A stretch of DNA of 64,000 nt from Limnephilus marmoratus (Eukaryota; Arthropoda; Insecta; Trichoptera; Limnephilidae): positions 23,410,770 through 23,474,769 of the forward strand of contig OU862923.1 in the NCBI GenBank assembly GCA_917880885.1, given 5' to 3'. Shown piece by piece: positions 32,852 to 43,726 of this stretch. The translations under genes were made by a program, and so were the position numbers. The stretch's first letter is position 1, and each line of letters begins with the position of its first letter. A model generated the notes under the pieces. The model was not told where the DNA came from and did no database searches. It was given only the letters and a program-made list of their open reading frames with translations.

Positions 32852-33035
32852 AAATAATGATTCTATTATCAACAAACAAAAAATATTGTCATATAGCCCA
32901 ATCATGTATTTGTTTCCTTACCACCCACTCTACACTAATACCTACCCACCCAATCTACATTATTAACTAGCAACGGCTCCACCCCTACCATAATTAAACA
33001 TTGTTCGAAACTGTCAAATTAGTATATGTAAGCTT

Positions 33036-33074
33036 TCCCTGACGAAGGAATGTTTGTTCCGAAACCGGTCGGAT
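33036..33074 (+). ncRNA. Minimal hammerhead ribozyme motif
   Basis: Core elements are CTGACGA (33039-33045), a stem II GGAA/TTCC with loop TGTTTG, GAAAC (33061-33065), a two-base-pair stem III and GTC (predicted cleavage after 33070). Stem I is short (TCC 33036-33038 with GGA 33071-33073). This is the pattern of the minimal hammerheads described in Penelope-like elements. Confidence 0.65.
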
Positions 33075-33123
33075 TTGTGCATTATATAAGTGGTTTATAC
33101 AAAGTTGAATTGTTTCATTTTTC

Positions 33124-33487
33124 AACAAAATAAAATTATTTGCATAAAAATAAAATAATTTTTGGGGAATTTTTGGAACATGGTCCCCTTTGGTACAAAT
33201 TTTCACGCCCCGAAAGTTAGCAATTTTCGAACAGAAATTTCAGGCGAAAGGTCGAAAGGCAAAATTATTAACACACATAAATTTGCCCAGACCCAGTCAT
33301 ATATTTAGCCCTTTAGAGACGGTAGTGGAAGCCAGTCCAACCAAGGGAACAAATTTTGATTAAAAAAGAGAGGGTTATATTATTTGAAGTGAACATCCAT
33401 TCCGAAATTTATAAAAAAACATACTTTTAAAGTGTCTACGATTTAGGTATTTTAGGGCGTCATTTTTTATGTGACCCTAAAGCCACT
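33124..33487. other. Gene-free spacer
   Basis: AT-rich, no recognised feature between the Penelope-like element and SINE-A copy 3. Confidence 0.4.
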
Positions 33488-33966
33488 TTTGGCGGTTTGC
33501 GTGGTCAAGGAGTAAGATCATCGACTTGGAACTTGGGGATCGCGGGTTTGATTCCTGGTGTTTGCAAATAAATTATGTTTAAATAAATTGCAATACTTCA
33601 AATAACATGTACGGACCTTCCCATTAAATGATCAATATAGCTGCACTAATTTGCGGCAAAGGGTCAAAGCGTGTATGACGCGATCCGAGGCTGACAATAC
33701 ATTCGCTATGCCCCTTTTGCGTACTTCGACACGTTCCAGAGTGGAATATACTCTCATTATCGCCTTGGTAAAAGTTATCTATTAATAATCGAAACTTTGC
33801 TTAAAATGGCTTCAGCCCTGTTTGGTCAATTGATACTTTCTACCTTCCTTGACCCCATCTCCTTCAGCACCACAAAATAATCCAGTTTTAGGGCTTGTCT
33901 CTTTTATTGGCTCAGGTGAGCGTGAAGCAACAGACTCTTGTGCGGTATTCAAATATAAAAAAAAAC
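33488..33966 (+). repeat. SINE-A copy 3, full length but diverged
   Basis: The head has GCGTGGTCAAGGAGTAAG and a B-box-like GGGTTTGATTCC. The body has GACACGTTCCAGAGTGG and ATGGCTTCAGCCCTGTTTGG, and it ends TTGTGCGGTATTCAAATA with an A run. An extra segment near 33600-33720 separates head and body relative to copy 1. Confidence 0.7.
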
Positions 33967-35146
33967 GCAAAATAGTTGAAATAGCAAACTTAAGAAAGAG
34001 CTTACATTAACCTTGCATAAAAAATCAATGCATATGAAGTTCTTTACTTCGTAGATTATCGTTAGACAAACATGTTATGATGCTTCGTTATTATTGAGGT
34101 GGTAGGATTTATGAAATTTGTTCTAGAAGGTTGTTCGTTGAAGGTTCTAAATACCATAAATGTTTTCCCGCTATCATGCGGATATCTTATAAAGTTATAT
34201 GAAAATGGAAAATATCTTGTTACAATTTTATTACATGATTAGTGCTTAATTACAAGAGCATAAAAACCTCCTTTTTTTACAACTCTCTTTGAATTTCGAA
34301 GTTTTCTTGAATTTATAATGAAGCGGAACCGACATCCAATCGAGCTGAAACTCGGCTATACTCGTTATTGATGACAATGCATTCTATCGATTGCGGCATT
34401 CACGCGCACACAAGCGCACGCACACGCATTATCTGAATTGGAAAACATTACAGCAGTTAATATACGAAATAATTATCAGTCCTATTCAATTGGGATTTCG
34501 CTCAGTTGTTAGATATATTAACTCTAGTCAATGCTCATTGAAGTACCCACCACTGTCCCACCCCGGTATAGGCAACTTATGGTCGCGCCTTCGGAGTTCT
34601 CACAAGAATCTAATTTTTTTGAATAAACGGCTCTACATTTAATGTAACGAATCTAGACCTTCAATGTCCCCTCATACTGTGTTAGGTGGCGGTATGCGGT
34701 CGCGCCTACAGGACTGTACTGTAATGGTCATTTCTACAATTCTAAAGCCCATGGAGGTAGTCACCGCCAAAGCAGTGAGCCTCGTGGACAGTCAAACAAG
34801 TGGTTAGTAACATCGACATAAAAAAGTAAAATGAACAAAATAGACAGCAGCCGTCATGAGTAATCAGCTCATGACAGCGAAAGACCATACGCAATCCAGC
34901 GGGCGGCACCGAGCACTGTTCATAAAAAAAAGCAACAAAAGTAAAATAAAATTTGTACAGAGTAGAAATGATGTTACCGCAAACTGGCTACCGGCGGTCC
35001 CCGAGACAGTGAAGGAGGCTGATTGTCCGGCCTCCCGACAACCGGCAGCGTCGTCCGTAAGCCAGCTAGCCTTCAATGCTCAGAAAAACCCTTTTTTAAA
35101 GTTTTAAAAGATATTTTAAAAGTTCACTGCAGTTGAGAGCCAGTTG
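33967..35146. other. Stretch without a supported gene
   Basis: The phrase GGTCGCGCCT occurs twice (34581, 34700). An 83-codon frame at 34856-35107 in a GC-richer patch has no motif and an equally long frame opposite it, so it is not called as a gene. Confidence 0.4.
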
Positions 35147-35967
35147 ACGGCCTGGCCTAGGGGTAAGGCTCTTGACTCGCAATCCGAAGGCCGCGGGATC
35201 GAATTCCGGCGTGGGCAAATAAATTTAATTTGATTAATTTGTGTTATTTCACAATTAATTCATTACAATTTGGGAAGCGGGTATGGGTACCGCCGCCCCG
35301 GGAACCATTTATTGGACAACCAACACCAAGTGGTTCGCTACGTTTGGTGACTTAGCAGGGGTGCCCGGGTTCATGGGATGAGGTTTGTCTAGGTCTTGGT
35401 GGCGGATTCGTTTGCCCAACCACTGCGTGGCGGGCTGGATTGGAGGAGACTGATTGAGGGAGGCCCTTTGACCTCTCCAGCCGGATTCTCCCGACCCTTC
35501 GCACCGCAGTGTGAGGAATAGATTCATACGTCCGTCACTCCTGGCCACACTGACCCCCAGATTCCTAGCCACCCCTCATACCTTTTTCCTTCCCATATCT
35601 TCTTCTCCTTCCTTTCCCTTAAAAAACCCTCTACACAGCATCCTCAAAGATGACATAGGCCCCCAAGGAAATTGTTTTCCTCGGTGCCTCCTGTGTAGAG
35701 CTAATGTAAAAATAAATAAATAAATAAAAAATAATATACATATATTATATTTGCGGCACGTTCCAGAGTGAAATATAATCTCAGTATCGCACTGGTGTTA
35801 GACCACCATTCAGAATTGAAATATTGCTTAAAATGGCTTTAGTCGTGTTTGGTGACCAGATCTGAATAGCCAAGTACTTCCCCACAACATACCCCAATTG
35901 GGGATGCCTCACTGCCTCTAGACGGGAGCAGTCGAGACTCTTGTGAGGTATTTACATAAAAAAATCC
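35147..35967 (+). repeat. SINE-A copy 4, split by SINE-B
   Basis: The head and spacer (35147-35275) include CCTAGGGGTAAGGCTCTTGA and GGGATCGAATTCC. After SINE-B the body resumes at about 35741 with GCGGCACGTTCCAGAGTG and ATGGCTTTAGTCGTGTTTGG, ending ATTTACATAAAAAAA. Joined, the two parts follow the SINE-A order. Confidence 0.8.
35276..35740 (+). repeat. SINE-B copy 2, full length, nested in SINE-A
   Basis: Starts GGTATGGGTACCGCCGCCCC and GGGAACCATTTATTGG, and ends CTGTGTAGAGCTAATG with an AAATAAATAAATAAA tail. The A-rich tail and lack of coding sequence suggest a SINE or other short retroposon. No pol III boxes were convincingly identified. This copy shows the family ends most clearly. Confidence 0.75.
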
Positions 35968-36409
35968 CTGGGGAGGAAGGTTCAATCCTTAGTCAAACCA
36001 TTTTTCTTTGACATTGGCTAGTAGCCAGCCTAAGAGTTTGCGCAACAAGGTCGAAAATTGAAAATGTGTGTATTTATTACGGTAATAAAAATTATAATGG
36101 AATTCGCATCAAATTTACTTACATAAACACCGCAATGTTTTCAATCCCTGACACCCAATATTGAATAGATTTCATAGTTTTACATATGGATTTACAACTA
36201 ATAAAGATGACCTGGACTGACCATTACAACTAGATCAGAAAATAATGAAAAAGAATTTGTTCTGACTTATTTTATTTACTTAAAATTGTTAATAACTAGT
36301 TGAAATCCCCTGAACTTCTTTCGTTGATATGTTTTCATGAACCGGGTAGATCAGTTCGTCACAAATTACCTAACTATTGTAACAATGCAGTATCTAATGC
36401 TGAATTATA
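35968..36409. other. Gene-free spacer
   Basis: AT-rich. ACTAGTTGAAATCCCCTGAA near 36296 faintly resembles a reversed Helitron 3' end but is too weak to call. Confidence 0.4.
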
Positions 36410-37534
36410 TCTTCAACAAAGTCGGGTTAGTTACACTATTTATAACTCGAGATCGGCTCAACCGATTTTGATGATCTTTGATTTGTTGGATTTGTCTCTG
36501 CTCCGGATAACATAATAACTATTAAAACATCGCAAAATTTCACGAAAAAGAAAGTTATGAAGAAAATTAAATTTTTCATACATTTTATATGGAATGAATT
36601 CTCATATTTTGAAAGAACTGCAGCATTATTGTGATAGGTATTTTCCAAAAATTCGAAAACGTCAAATGTCAATGCGCTGATGGTTTCGCTTTTGTTCTTA
36701 ATCATATAATGCTGCCCCTCTTTCTTACACACTAAATTTCAATAATCGAAAACGAGACAAACGGTGAACGTATGTCTCTGCACCCTTCCAGAGAAAAAAT
36801 ACAATAATAATAAATTTCTGAAATGAAACGCATTTTTTTACGTAAGCTCCACTCACGACCTATGTCATCTTAAGAGATGCTGTGTGGAGGGTCTTTTTAA
36901 GGAAGGGTAGGATGTTCTGGGAAGGAAAAAGGCATGATGAGTGGGTAGGAATCTGGAGGTCAGTGTATCCAGGAGTGAATCCATCCCTCCAACTGCGGTG
37001 CAAGGCCATTGCTTTGACCAGAATTGACCTTTTACCTTGACCTTTCCAGCCGGACTCTTTCGACCCATTGGTCAAGAGAATCCGGCTGGAAAGGTCAAAA
37101 GGTCAAAAGGGAGCTCCCAGTCTCTCTCGATCAGGCCCGCCACGCAGCAGGTGGGCAGACGCATCCGCCGCCAAGACCCGCACAAAAGTCACCCCATGAA
37201 TCCGAAACCCAGGCACCCCTCCTAAATCACCAAATATAGAAAACCACTTGGGGTGACCTATGGCTGAGGTGTTGGTTATCCAATAAATGGTTCCCGGGGC
37301 GGCGGCCCCCGTACCCGCTTCCTTTCAAAAATTCCCGTAAGTGTGGAAAAGTAAGAAAATCACAAAAAATATAAATCCGTACACAACGCCATCTCTGATA
37401 CTAACAAAAACAAAACACGGACAGTTGGGCATCGATAATTGCTTAATTGTGTAATTTTTAACTTAATAAAAAAACTTTATTTAATTCAACAGTTATTGAT
37501 TCTAAGGCGGTACGAAGTTCGTCGGGTCAGCTAG
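36410..37534 (+). mobile_element. Helitron H1, carrying a nested SINE-B
   Basis: It starts TCTTCAACAAAGTCGGGTTA and ends GTACGAAGTTCGTCGGGTCA-GCTAG. The copy at 43727-44397 (minus) matches it on both sides of the SINE-B insertion (GGTGAACGTATGTCT on the left, ATTCCCGTAAG and TTATTGATTCTAAGG on the right). It is non-autonomous, with no Rep/helicase frame. Confidence 0.7.
36838..37322 (-). repeat. SINE-B copy 3, inside Helitron H1
   Basis: A full-length minus-strand copy: the plus strand runs from AGCTCCACTCACGACC through CAGGTGGGCAGACGCATCCG to GGGGCGGCGGCCCCCGTACC and CGCTTCC. Near 37040-37110 it has an internal inverted duplication around CTTTCCAGCCGGACTCTTTC and GAATCCGGCTGGAAAG, also present in copy 4. 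Confidence 0.8.
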
Positions 37535-37602
37535 TTCCATAATAAATCACCTGCATATACTTGGTAATAAATATGTGATTGAAGATGTGATTAATATTGA
37601 AA

Positions 37603-38390
37603 GATTTATTTATTTATTTATTTTTTTTTTTATTTTTTTTATTTTTTTTATTTCATATATTTTTTATTAGTAACAGATATTTGGTTTTTTTTTGGCTACC
37701 ACACTAGGCTAAGCCCGTGTTGTGGTAGTCGTACATTTAATATTTTAACATTTCAAAAAATATTAAGAAATACTTAAAACTAAAGAAAAAAAAAGACCAT
37801 ATTTTAAAGAAAAGTAAAAATAAAAATTCAAATTCAAATTTTGAAATACAAAAATTAATAATAAAAATTAAATGTTAAGAACTCAAGTGTTCTGTATAAA
37901 TTAAAACATATAATTATATAAATCAAAATTAAAAACATATATAAATTTAGTGAAAAACTAAGAGAAAAAAATAACAACATTTTAAAGTAAAATAGAAATA
38001 CAAATGGAAATTAAAATTTTGAAATGCAAAAATTAATAATTAAAATGTAGTGTTAGAACTCTTGAATTCTTTAAAGTGCGTTCGTCCCCTTTCAAAAATC
38101 CAATGTTGTACACGTGTTATAAAAAGAGAATTAGAATTACTTGACTTTATGTCAGTACTCAGAGCATTATATATTTTAGGAGCGATGAACCAGAATTGTC
38201 GTTGAGCGAATGAGGTGTTAGTTTTTGGGACCACGCAACCCAGGTTTGATGAAAAGCGGGTGTGTGCTTGATGTTGTGGAGCAATTAGTAGATTATTTTT
38301 TCGTATATAACAAATGCTTGTTTTAGTAAATAGCTGTCGAATATCTAAGACCCTGATTTTTGCAAAGAGTTCATTTGACGGATGGAACAA
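37603..38390 (-). pseudogene. LINE 3' fragment (RT C-terminus)
   Basis: The minus-strand frame at 38390-38040 ends in QFWFIAPKIYNALSTDIKSS and then NSLFITRVQHWI, the usual closing region of jockey/CR1-like reverse transcriptases (P-K-x-x-N-x-L-P). Downstream on the minus strand lies an AT-rich 3' UTR with GGGCTTAGCCTAGTGTGGTA and an A-rich tail (T run at 37603-37660). The fragment is heavily 5'-truncated. Confidence 0.6.
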
Positions 38391-38550
38391 AGAGTTGATG
38401 TAACAAAGAGTTCATTTGACATACAAACATTATTTAATTGAAGCTGTTGGTAAGCACTTCTCAGTTGGATTATAATAAAATATATTTTGAATGTTTACAT
38501 TGTGGATGTTTACTTCTGGAGTTTTTAAATATATTTTTACTTTTTATTTT

Positions 38551-39066
38551 TTTTTTACATGAGTTCCACACAGGAGGCCCTGAGGAACATAATTTCCCTC
38601 AGGGCCTATGTCATCTTAGGAGATGCTGTGTGGAGGGTCTTTTTAAGGAAGGGTAGGATGTTCTGGAAAGGAAAAAGGCATGAGGAGTGGTAAGGAATCT
38701 GGAGGTCAGTGTATCCGGGAGTGAATTCATCCCTCCAACTGCGGTGCAAGGCCATTGCCTTGACCTGAATTGACCTTTTACCTTAACCTTTCCTGCCGGA
38801 CTCTTTCGACCCATTGGTCGAGAGAATCCGGCTGGAAAGGTCAAAAGGTCAAAAGGGAGTTCCCAGTCTCTCTCGATCCGGCCCGTCACGCAGCAGGTGG
38901 GCAGACGCATCCGCCGCCAAGACCCGTACAAAAGTCACCCCATGAATTCGAACCCCAGGCAACCCTGCTAAATCACCAAACATAGAAAACCACTTGGGGT
39001 GACCTATGGCTGAGGTGTTGGTTATCCAATAAATGGTTCCCAGGGCGGCGGCCCCCGTACCCGCTT
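38551..39066 (-). repeat. SINE-B copy 4
   Basis: A minus-strand copy very similar to copy 3, including the internal inverted duplication (38790-38850). Its tail is the T run at 38543-38557. Its 5' end abuts a Helitron 3' end, as in copy 3. Confidence 0.8.
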
Positions 39067-39241
39067 CCTTTCAAAAATTCCTGTGAGTCACAACGCCATC
39101 TCTGATACAAACACAAACAAAACACGGACAGTTGGGCATCGATAATTGCTTCATTGTGTAATTTTTATCTTAATAAAAAAACTTTATTTAATTCAACAGT
39201 TATTGATTCTAAGGCGGTACGAAGTTCGTCGGGTCAGCTAG
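39067..39241 (+). mobile_element. Helitron 3' end fragment next to SINE-B
   Basis: Matches 37322-37534 (GGACAGTTGGGCATCGATAA, TATTGATTCTAAGGCGGTAC, ends CTAG at 39238-39241) with an internal deletion of about 40 bp. The junction with SINE-B is the same as in H1. Confidence 0.7.
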
Positions 39242-39719
39242 TTAAATATAAATAAAAATTCTCTTTGCTAAATCATATTTTTTAAGTAGAACACACCTCA
39301 GCGACAAACAACTTTGTTGATTTAATGAAAACGATTCCTCATCTGAACCTGTCTGCCAAAATAATCTGTGTTCAAGGTGAACTCCTACAAAAAAGGATAT
39401 TAATCATCCTTGACATAAATCCTTGACGTACAGATCCTCTGGACGTGTATCCTTTTCTCTGTTTTCGGCATTATATTATCTCGGTAGTAATGTTAGGGCG
39501 CTTGGTGATGTGGAGTGCAGAGGTTTAGGGTTAAGGACGGTTAGACCTTAAATTACTACGTGTTGTGTGACCGCAGAATGGCTAAAATCTTCAAACACAA
39601 GTTAATTTATAATTTATTAAAGTAATTCATTATGTTTTTGAGTGTTTAAACACATGAAGCTTAAAGTTGTTTAGTTGCCAATTTTATTTATAAAAATTGT
39701 AATGATTGTTAAGATGAAG
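39242..39719. other. Gene-free spacer
   Basis: AT-rich sequence with no recognised family or frame. Confidence 0.4.
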
Positions 39720-40815
39720 TCACCCTAAATAATGCAAAATCATATAAAATCATATGTTTTTGTTTTGAAAATTGGACCGCTTAGAAGTATTACAGATGCT
39801 TAAATTAAATACTACGTGTAGAATATACCTTGGCCTTAAGGCTCTGCAACCGGGCCTGAAAAGAAGAAGATGGAGAGATACGAAATTACAAATGTTAGAG
39901 GAGAGCGCTAACATTTACAGCGAGAAAATGTTTTATAAAACAGAACTCGTTTAAAATAGGGCAAAAATCTCGCGGGCATTATCTTAAACAGTATATAAAG
40001 AAACACTGTGATTTTTTTCATACACATAACTTGTAAAATAACTGAAACAAACGTGTTAATAATAATTTTTGGAGCATACTTGGCGATTTTTTTCTATCCA
40101 GGGAATTTTACATAATTTGCGTTTCGGCGCGGGCAAAGTCTAGATATTATCTTCAAGAATAACATATATTTTTTTAAGAGCTTTAAAACTTACCGTGTTT
40201 AAGGGAAATATGTAATAAATCGGTACAAATCCGGGTTGCGGACCCTTAAAAATATCGGTCAAGTCTTTTAATAAGCATATAAAAAAATAAAATATAAGGT
40301 CTATAAAAATCACTTCAAGTTCAAACTCTCCTATTCATAAACCCCTTTTCGGATATGATTTTATTGTATAATGTGGCAAATTCAGTTTCCTTTATAATAA
40401 TCGCAAAAAAAAATATATTTACGCCCGAATTCCAAATTAAAATAAAATATGCATTTTCGCTTTGTTATTTTACAATACGGCCGCTATTCGACGAATTTGG
40501 TTTTTCAAAGTGAGCCTTATACCGTCCACCGAAGAACCACTGACTCGCCACACCCATTTTCAGTTAGTCTTCCCCGGCCGTAGCGGGGAACAGACGTTGG
40601 TCTCCGCGTCGCTTGGTCTCGTGAAATCAATTTTAAATTTCAGTTTTATTACAATAAACAATGCTTTAATGCGAAAAAAGGAGTTAATGTTTTTTACAGG
40701 TCTTTACGAAATCTTTCTGAAAGCTTTTTTTAAAGTATTTTTAAACTCCTCCCAAAAAGGGGTGTGATTTCCGATTTCGTCTTTTCCTGGACTATTGGAT
40801 CGCCTTAAAGCTTTC
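39720..40815 (+). repeat. Repeat D copy 2, carrying MITE P2
   Basis: The left part (39720-39835) and right part (40250-40440) match 22713-22815 and 22820-23000 in order. The TTAA at the P2 insertion corresponds to TTAA at 22817-22820. Nature of the repeat unknown; no coding frame. Confidence 0.6.
39840..40245 (+). mobile_element. TTAA-flanked MITE P2, copy a (406 bp)
   Basis: Starts GGCTCTGCAACCGGGCC and ends GGGTTGCGGACCC, whose inverse is GGGTCCGCAACCC, giving imperfect terminal repeats. TTAA flanks both sides (39836-39839 and 40246-40249). Repeat D copy 1 shows the empty site with a single TTAA. Confidence 0.8.
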
Positions 40816-41055
40816 ATAGATTGAACCATTAACTATATTGGTTTTATAATAATTTAACAGTTAACTCCTATTTATAAAGGAATAGGTGTTTATTTTATTT
40901 TATTTGTGAGTTTTAAAAACACCGGGGCGTCACCGGAGGGAAATTTCATGAAGCCATATCACAATATTATAGAGTTTTTGCTGTTTCAGCATACCGATCG
41001 ACATCAAATAAATATTTAGTGGACCATTTAAATACGAAACAATTTTACTACTTAA

Positions 41056-41481
41056 GGCTCTGCAAACGGGCCCGAAAAGAAGAAGATGGAGAGATACGAA
41101 ATTACGAATGTTAGAGGAGAGTGCCAACATTTACAGCGACAAAATCGATGCGAAAATTGCGAAAATGTTTAATAAAACACCACACGTTCAAAATAGAGCA
41201 AATATCTCGCGGGCATTATCTTAAACAGTATTTAAAGAAACACCGTGAATTTTTTCATACATGTAACTTGTAAAATAACTGAAACAAACGTGTTTGTAAT
41301 AATTTTTGAAGCATACTTTGCGATTTTTTCTATCCAGGGAATTTTATATAATTTGCGTTTCGGCGCGGGCAAAGTCTACATATTATCTTCAAGAATAACA
41401 TATATTTTTTTAAGAGCTTTAAAACTTAACGTGTTTAAGGGAAATATGTAATAAATCGGTACAAATCCGGGTCGCGGACCC
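41056..41481 (+). mobile_element. TTAA-flanked MITE P2, copy b (426 bp)
   Basis: Matches 39840-40245 end to end (GGCTCTGCAAACGGGCCC start, GGGTCGCGGACCC end) and is flanked by TTAA at 41052-41055 and 41482-41485, but in different surrounding DNA. A short frame in the family reads KRRRWRDTKLQMLEESANIY, with no known function. Confidence 0.8.
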
Positions 41482-41690
41482 TTAAAAACCTCTCCACCAC
41501 GGAGGCCGTCACGACCACACGGGACATAAAACTAAAATCTATTTCACAATCGCATTCAAACTACGTCACTCATTTCACGTTCCCATCTACTCACGTCCTT
41601 CGTCCATTTATCCTAATCCTATGTTCCTCCCCACCCTCGCCACTTCCCAAACAACGTATTTTGCAACCTCGTATATGGACGTACTTTACG

Positions 41691-42131
41691 TATGGGTACC
41701 GTCGCCCCGGGAACCATTTATTGGTTAACCAACACCTCTGCCATAGGTTTCCCCAAGTGGGTCGCTACGTTTGGTGACAGGGGGCCCGGGTTTATGGGGT
41801 GAGGTTTGTCCAGGTCTTGGCGGCGTTTGAGTCTGCCCACCTGCTGCGTGGCGGGCCGGATCGAGAGAGACTGGGTGCAGGAGGCATTTTGACCTTTCCA
41901 GCCGAACTCTCTCGACCCATCGCCTTGCACCGCAATTGGAGAGATGGGTTCATACGTCCGTCACCGTATACATTAACCCCCAGATTCCTATTCACCCCTC
42001 ATACCTTTTTCCTTCCCGGAACTTCCTATCCTTCCCTTCCTTTAAAATAACCTTCCACAGCATCCACTAATATGACTAAGACCCTGAGGGAAATTATTGC
42101 CCCCGTGTGGAGCTATTGTACAAAAAAAAAA
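41691..42131 (+). repeat. SINE-B copy 5
   Basis: A plus-strand copy starting TATGGGTACCGTCGCCCCGG and ending GTGTGGAGCTATTGTAC with an A run. It includes GGAACCATTTATTGGTTAAC and TTCATACGTCCGTCACC. Confidence 0.75.
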
Positions 42132-42783
42132 CAATAACAAAAACTATCAGCAGTGGAAAATCATAATTGGTATGATTTGCCATATTATATGTACGCAAAA
42201 ATTTAAAATTTTCTGTTAATTTTTCTAAAAATAAATAAACTTGGTATTGAGAGTCTTACTCTCTCGATATTCCGTTTTTCGGTTCTTCAGTTCCCTAATG
42301 TGATTTCGCTAGCCAACTAGAAATCGACTATTTCCATTATTTTGAATTTATGACTCGTGGGAAAAATGCTTTTAAAAGCTCGTATTTCAGCGATATCAAA
42401 AACACGCTGTGTGATATTGGTTTGTTTTCTGAAAGTAAAGTATTAAGAATGATGATATATTTTTCAGAATATTAACTCTGGACACTGATTTGGAAAACAA
42501 AAGACGAACCCGCTCTCTTGAGAAGAAAAAAATAATAATAGACAATCTTCTACCATGACACTTCGTAGAGAACAGTTATGTATTGTAATTGCTTTATTAT
42601 CATGTCTTTTCTTTTTTTCTTCCTTCTTTTTTCAGGTTATATTTTATATTTGACACTATTATGTTTTATATTTCATTTTACTTATTGTTATTTCTGTTAG
42701 TAACGTCTGTCACTTTCTGTTAGTTTCGTCTAGTAACAACTAAACATTGATTACGCTTGCTGTGAACATTTTTAATTGAAATA
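42132..42783. other. Gene-free stretch
   Basis: AT-rich sequence upstream of the mariner element. Nothing recognised. Confidence 0.4.
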
Positions 42784-43716
42784 TTAGGTCCTTACATATG
42801 AAATTGGCGTTTTGTATGGGAGGAACATAAAGTCAATTTTTTAAAATATAATATATTTATTTAATCAAAGTATGTACCATGCTATCTATGCACTTTTGCC
42901 ATCTCATAGGTAGTTCAACGATCGCTTTACTAAAAAAACCATTCGGACGGGAATCAATAAAATCTTTGAAGGCGGTTTGGACTGCCCCATCGGAGTTGAA
43001 TTTTTTCCCTTGCAAGAGTTATCCAAATTTCGAAAAAAATGGTAATCTGTTGGGGCAAGGTCCGGAGAGTACGGTGGATGTCTTAGACATTCCAATTGAA
43101 ACTCCTCTAATTTGGTAGCCATCTGTTGTGCAGTGTGTGGTCTAGCGTTCTAACGCGCGTTTGTTGATTTGCTTCACTCAATTCGTGAGGTACCCACCTA
43201 TCAAGCTTTTTCACCTTCCCAATTTGCTTCAAGTGGATTAAAACAGTTTTATCGCTAACACCGCAGCCTGCAGCTAACTCGGACGTGGTTTGCGATGGAT
43301 CCGCTTTCACAATAGCCTTCAATTCTTCATTATCAACTTTGGTCTCCGGCCGTCCAAGGGGCTTGTTCTCCAGGTCGAAATTTCCAGAACGAAAACGTTG
43401 GAACCAAAAACGTACTGCGTTTTCTTTTGTGGCACCGTCGCCATACACATCATTAATCCTTCGAGCCGTTTCTGCAGCACTGGTGCCACGGTGGAACTCG
43501 TACTCGTAAATAACGTGATATTTCAAGTTTTCCATTTTGAAAACTAAGTGACGCAGAGAAAAAAAAAACAATTAAGGAAAAAACAAATGAATTATAATTT
43601 TCCAAACACAAATACATGAATAAATAGCTGTATAAATTTAAATTTGGAATTCCTAACCAAAGAGAAGATATTTGAGATCAAAGTTGCCAAATACGATTTC
43701 ATATGTAAGGGCCTAA
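42784..43716 (-). mobile_element. Mariner element with internal deletion, 933 bp
   Basis: Ends TTAGGTCCTTACATATGAAA and, inverted, TTAGGCCCTTACATATGAAA; TA on both sides (42782-42783 and 43717-43718). The shape and ends match mariners of the type common in moths. Full-length relatives are about 1.3 kb, so roughly 350 bp is missing from the middle of the transposase gene. Confidence 0.9.
42890..43535 (-). pseudogene. Mariner transposase, internally deleted
   Basis: The gene ran from the ATG at 43535 (MENLKYHVIYEYEFHRG) through a helix-turn-helix N-terminal region (ETARRINDVYGDGATKENAV, then FWFQRFRSGNFDLENKPLGR) and a second DNA-binding part (SELAAGCGVSDKTVLIHLKQ). After NQQTRV the sequence jumps to the C-terminus in another frame (42904-43122: HPPYSPDLAPTDYHFFRNLD). 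The third catalytic Asp in SPDLAP remains. The segment holding the first two, including the usual TGDE-type motif, is deleted. It cannot make active transposase but retains ends that an active relative could move. Confidence 0.85.
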
Positions 43717-43726
43717 TATTATAAAA

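Larger units (their letters stand above)
32315..33123 (+). mobile_element. Truncated Penelope-like element with inverted ends
   Basis: A GIY-YIG endonuclease frame (32468-32851) is followed by 3' noncoding sequence with a hammerhead motif, then a terminal segment 33071-33123. An almost exact inverted copy of that segment lies at 32315-32367, upstream of the frame. Penelope-like elements are known to have terminal repeats in direct or inverted order and to carry hammerhead ribozymes. The reverse transcriptase domain that should precede the endonuclease is missing. Confidence 0.75.

Noticed and set aside
34856..35107. 83-codon frame in a GC-richer patch
   Set aside because: No motif, an open frame on the opposite strand, and no splice or promoter support.
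36296..36330. Reversed Helitron-like end ACTAGTTGAAATCCCCTGAA
   Set aside because: Too diverged and without a matching second end.
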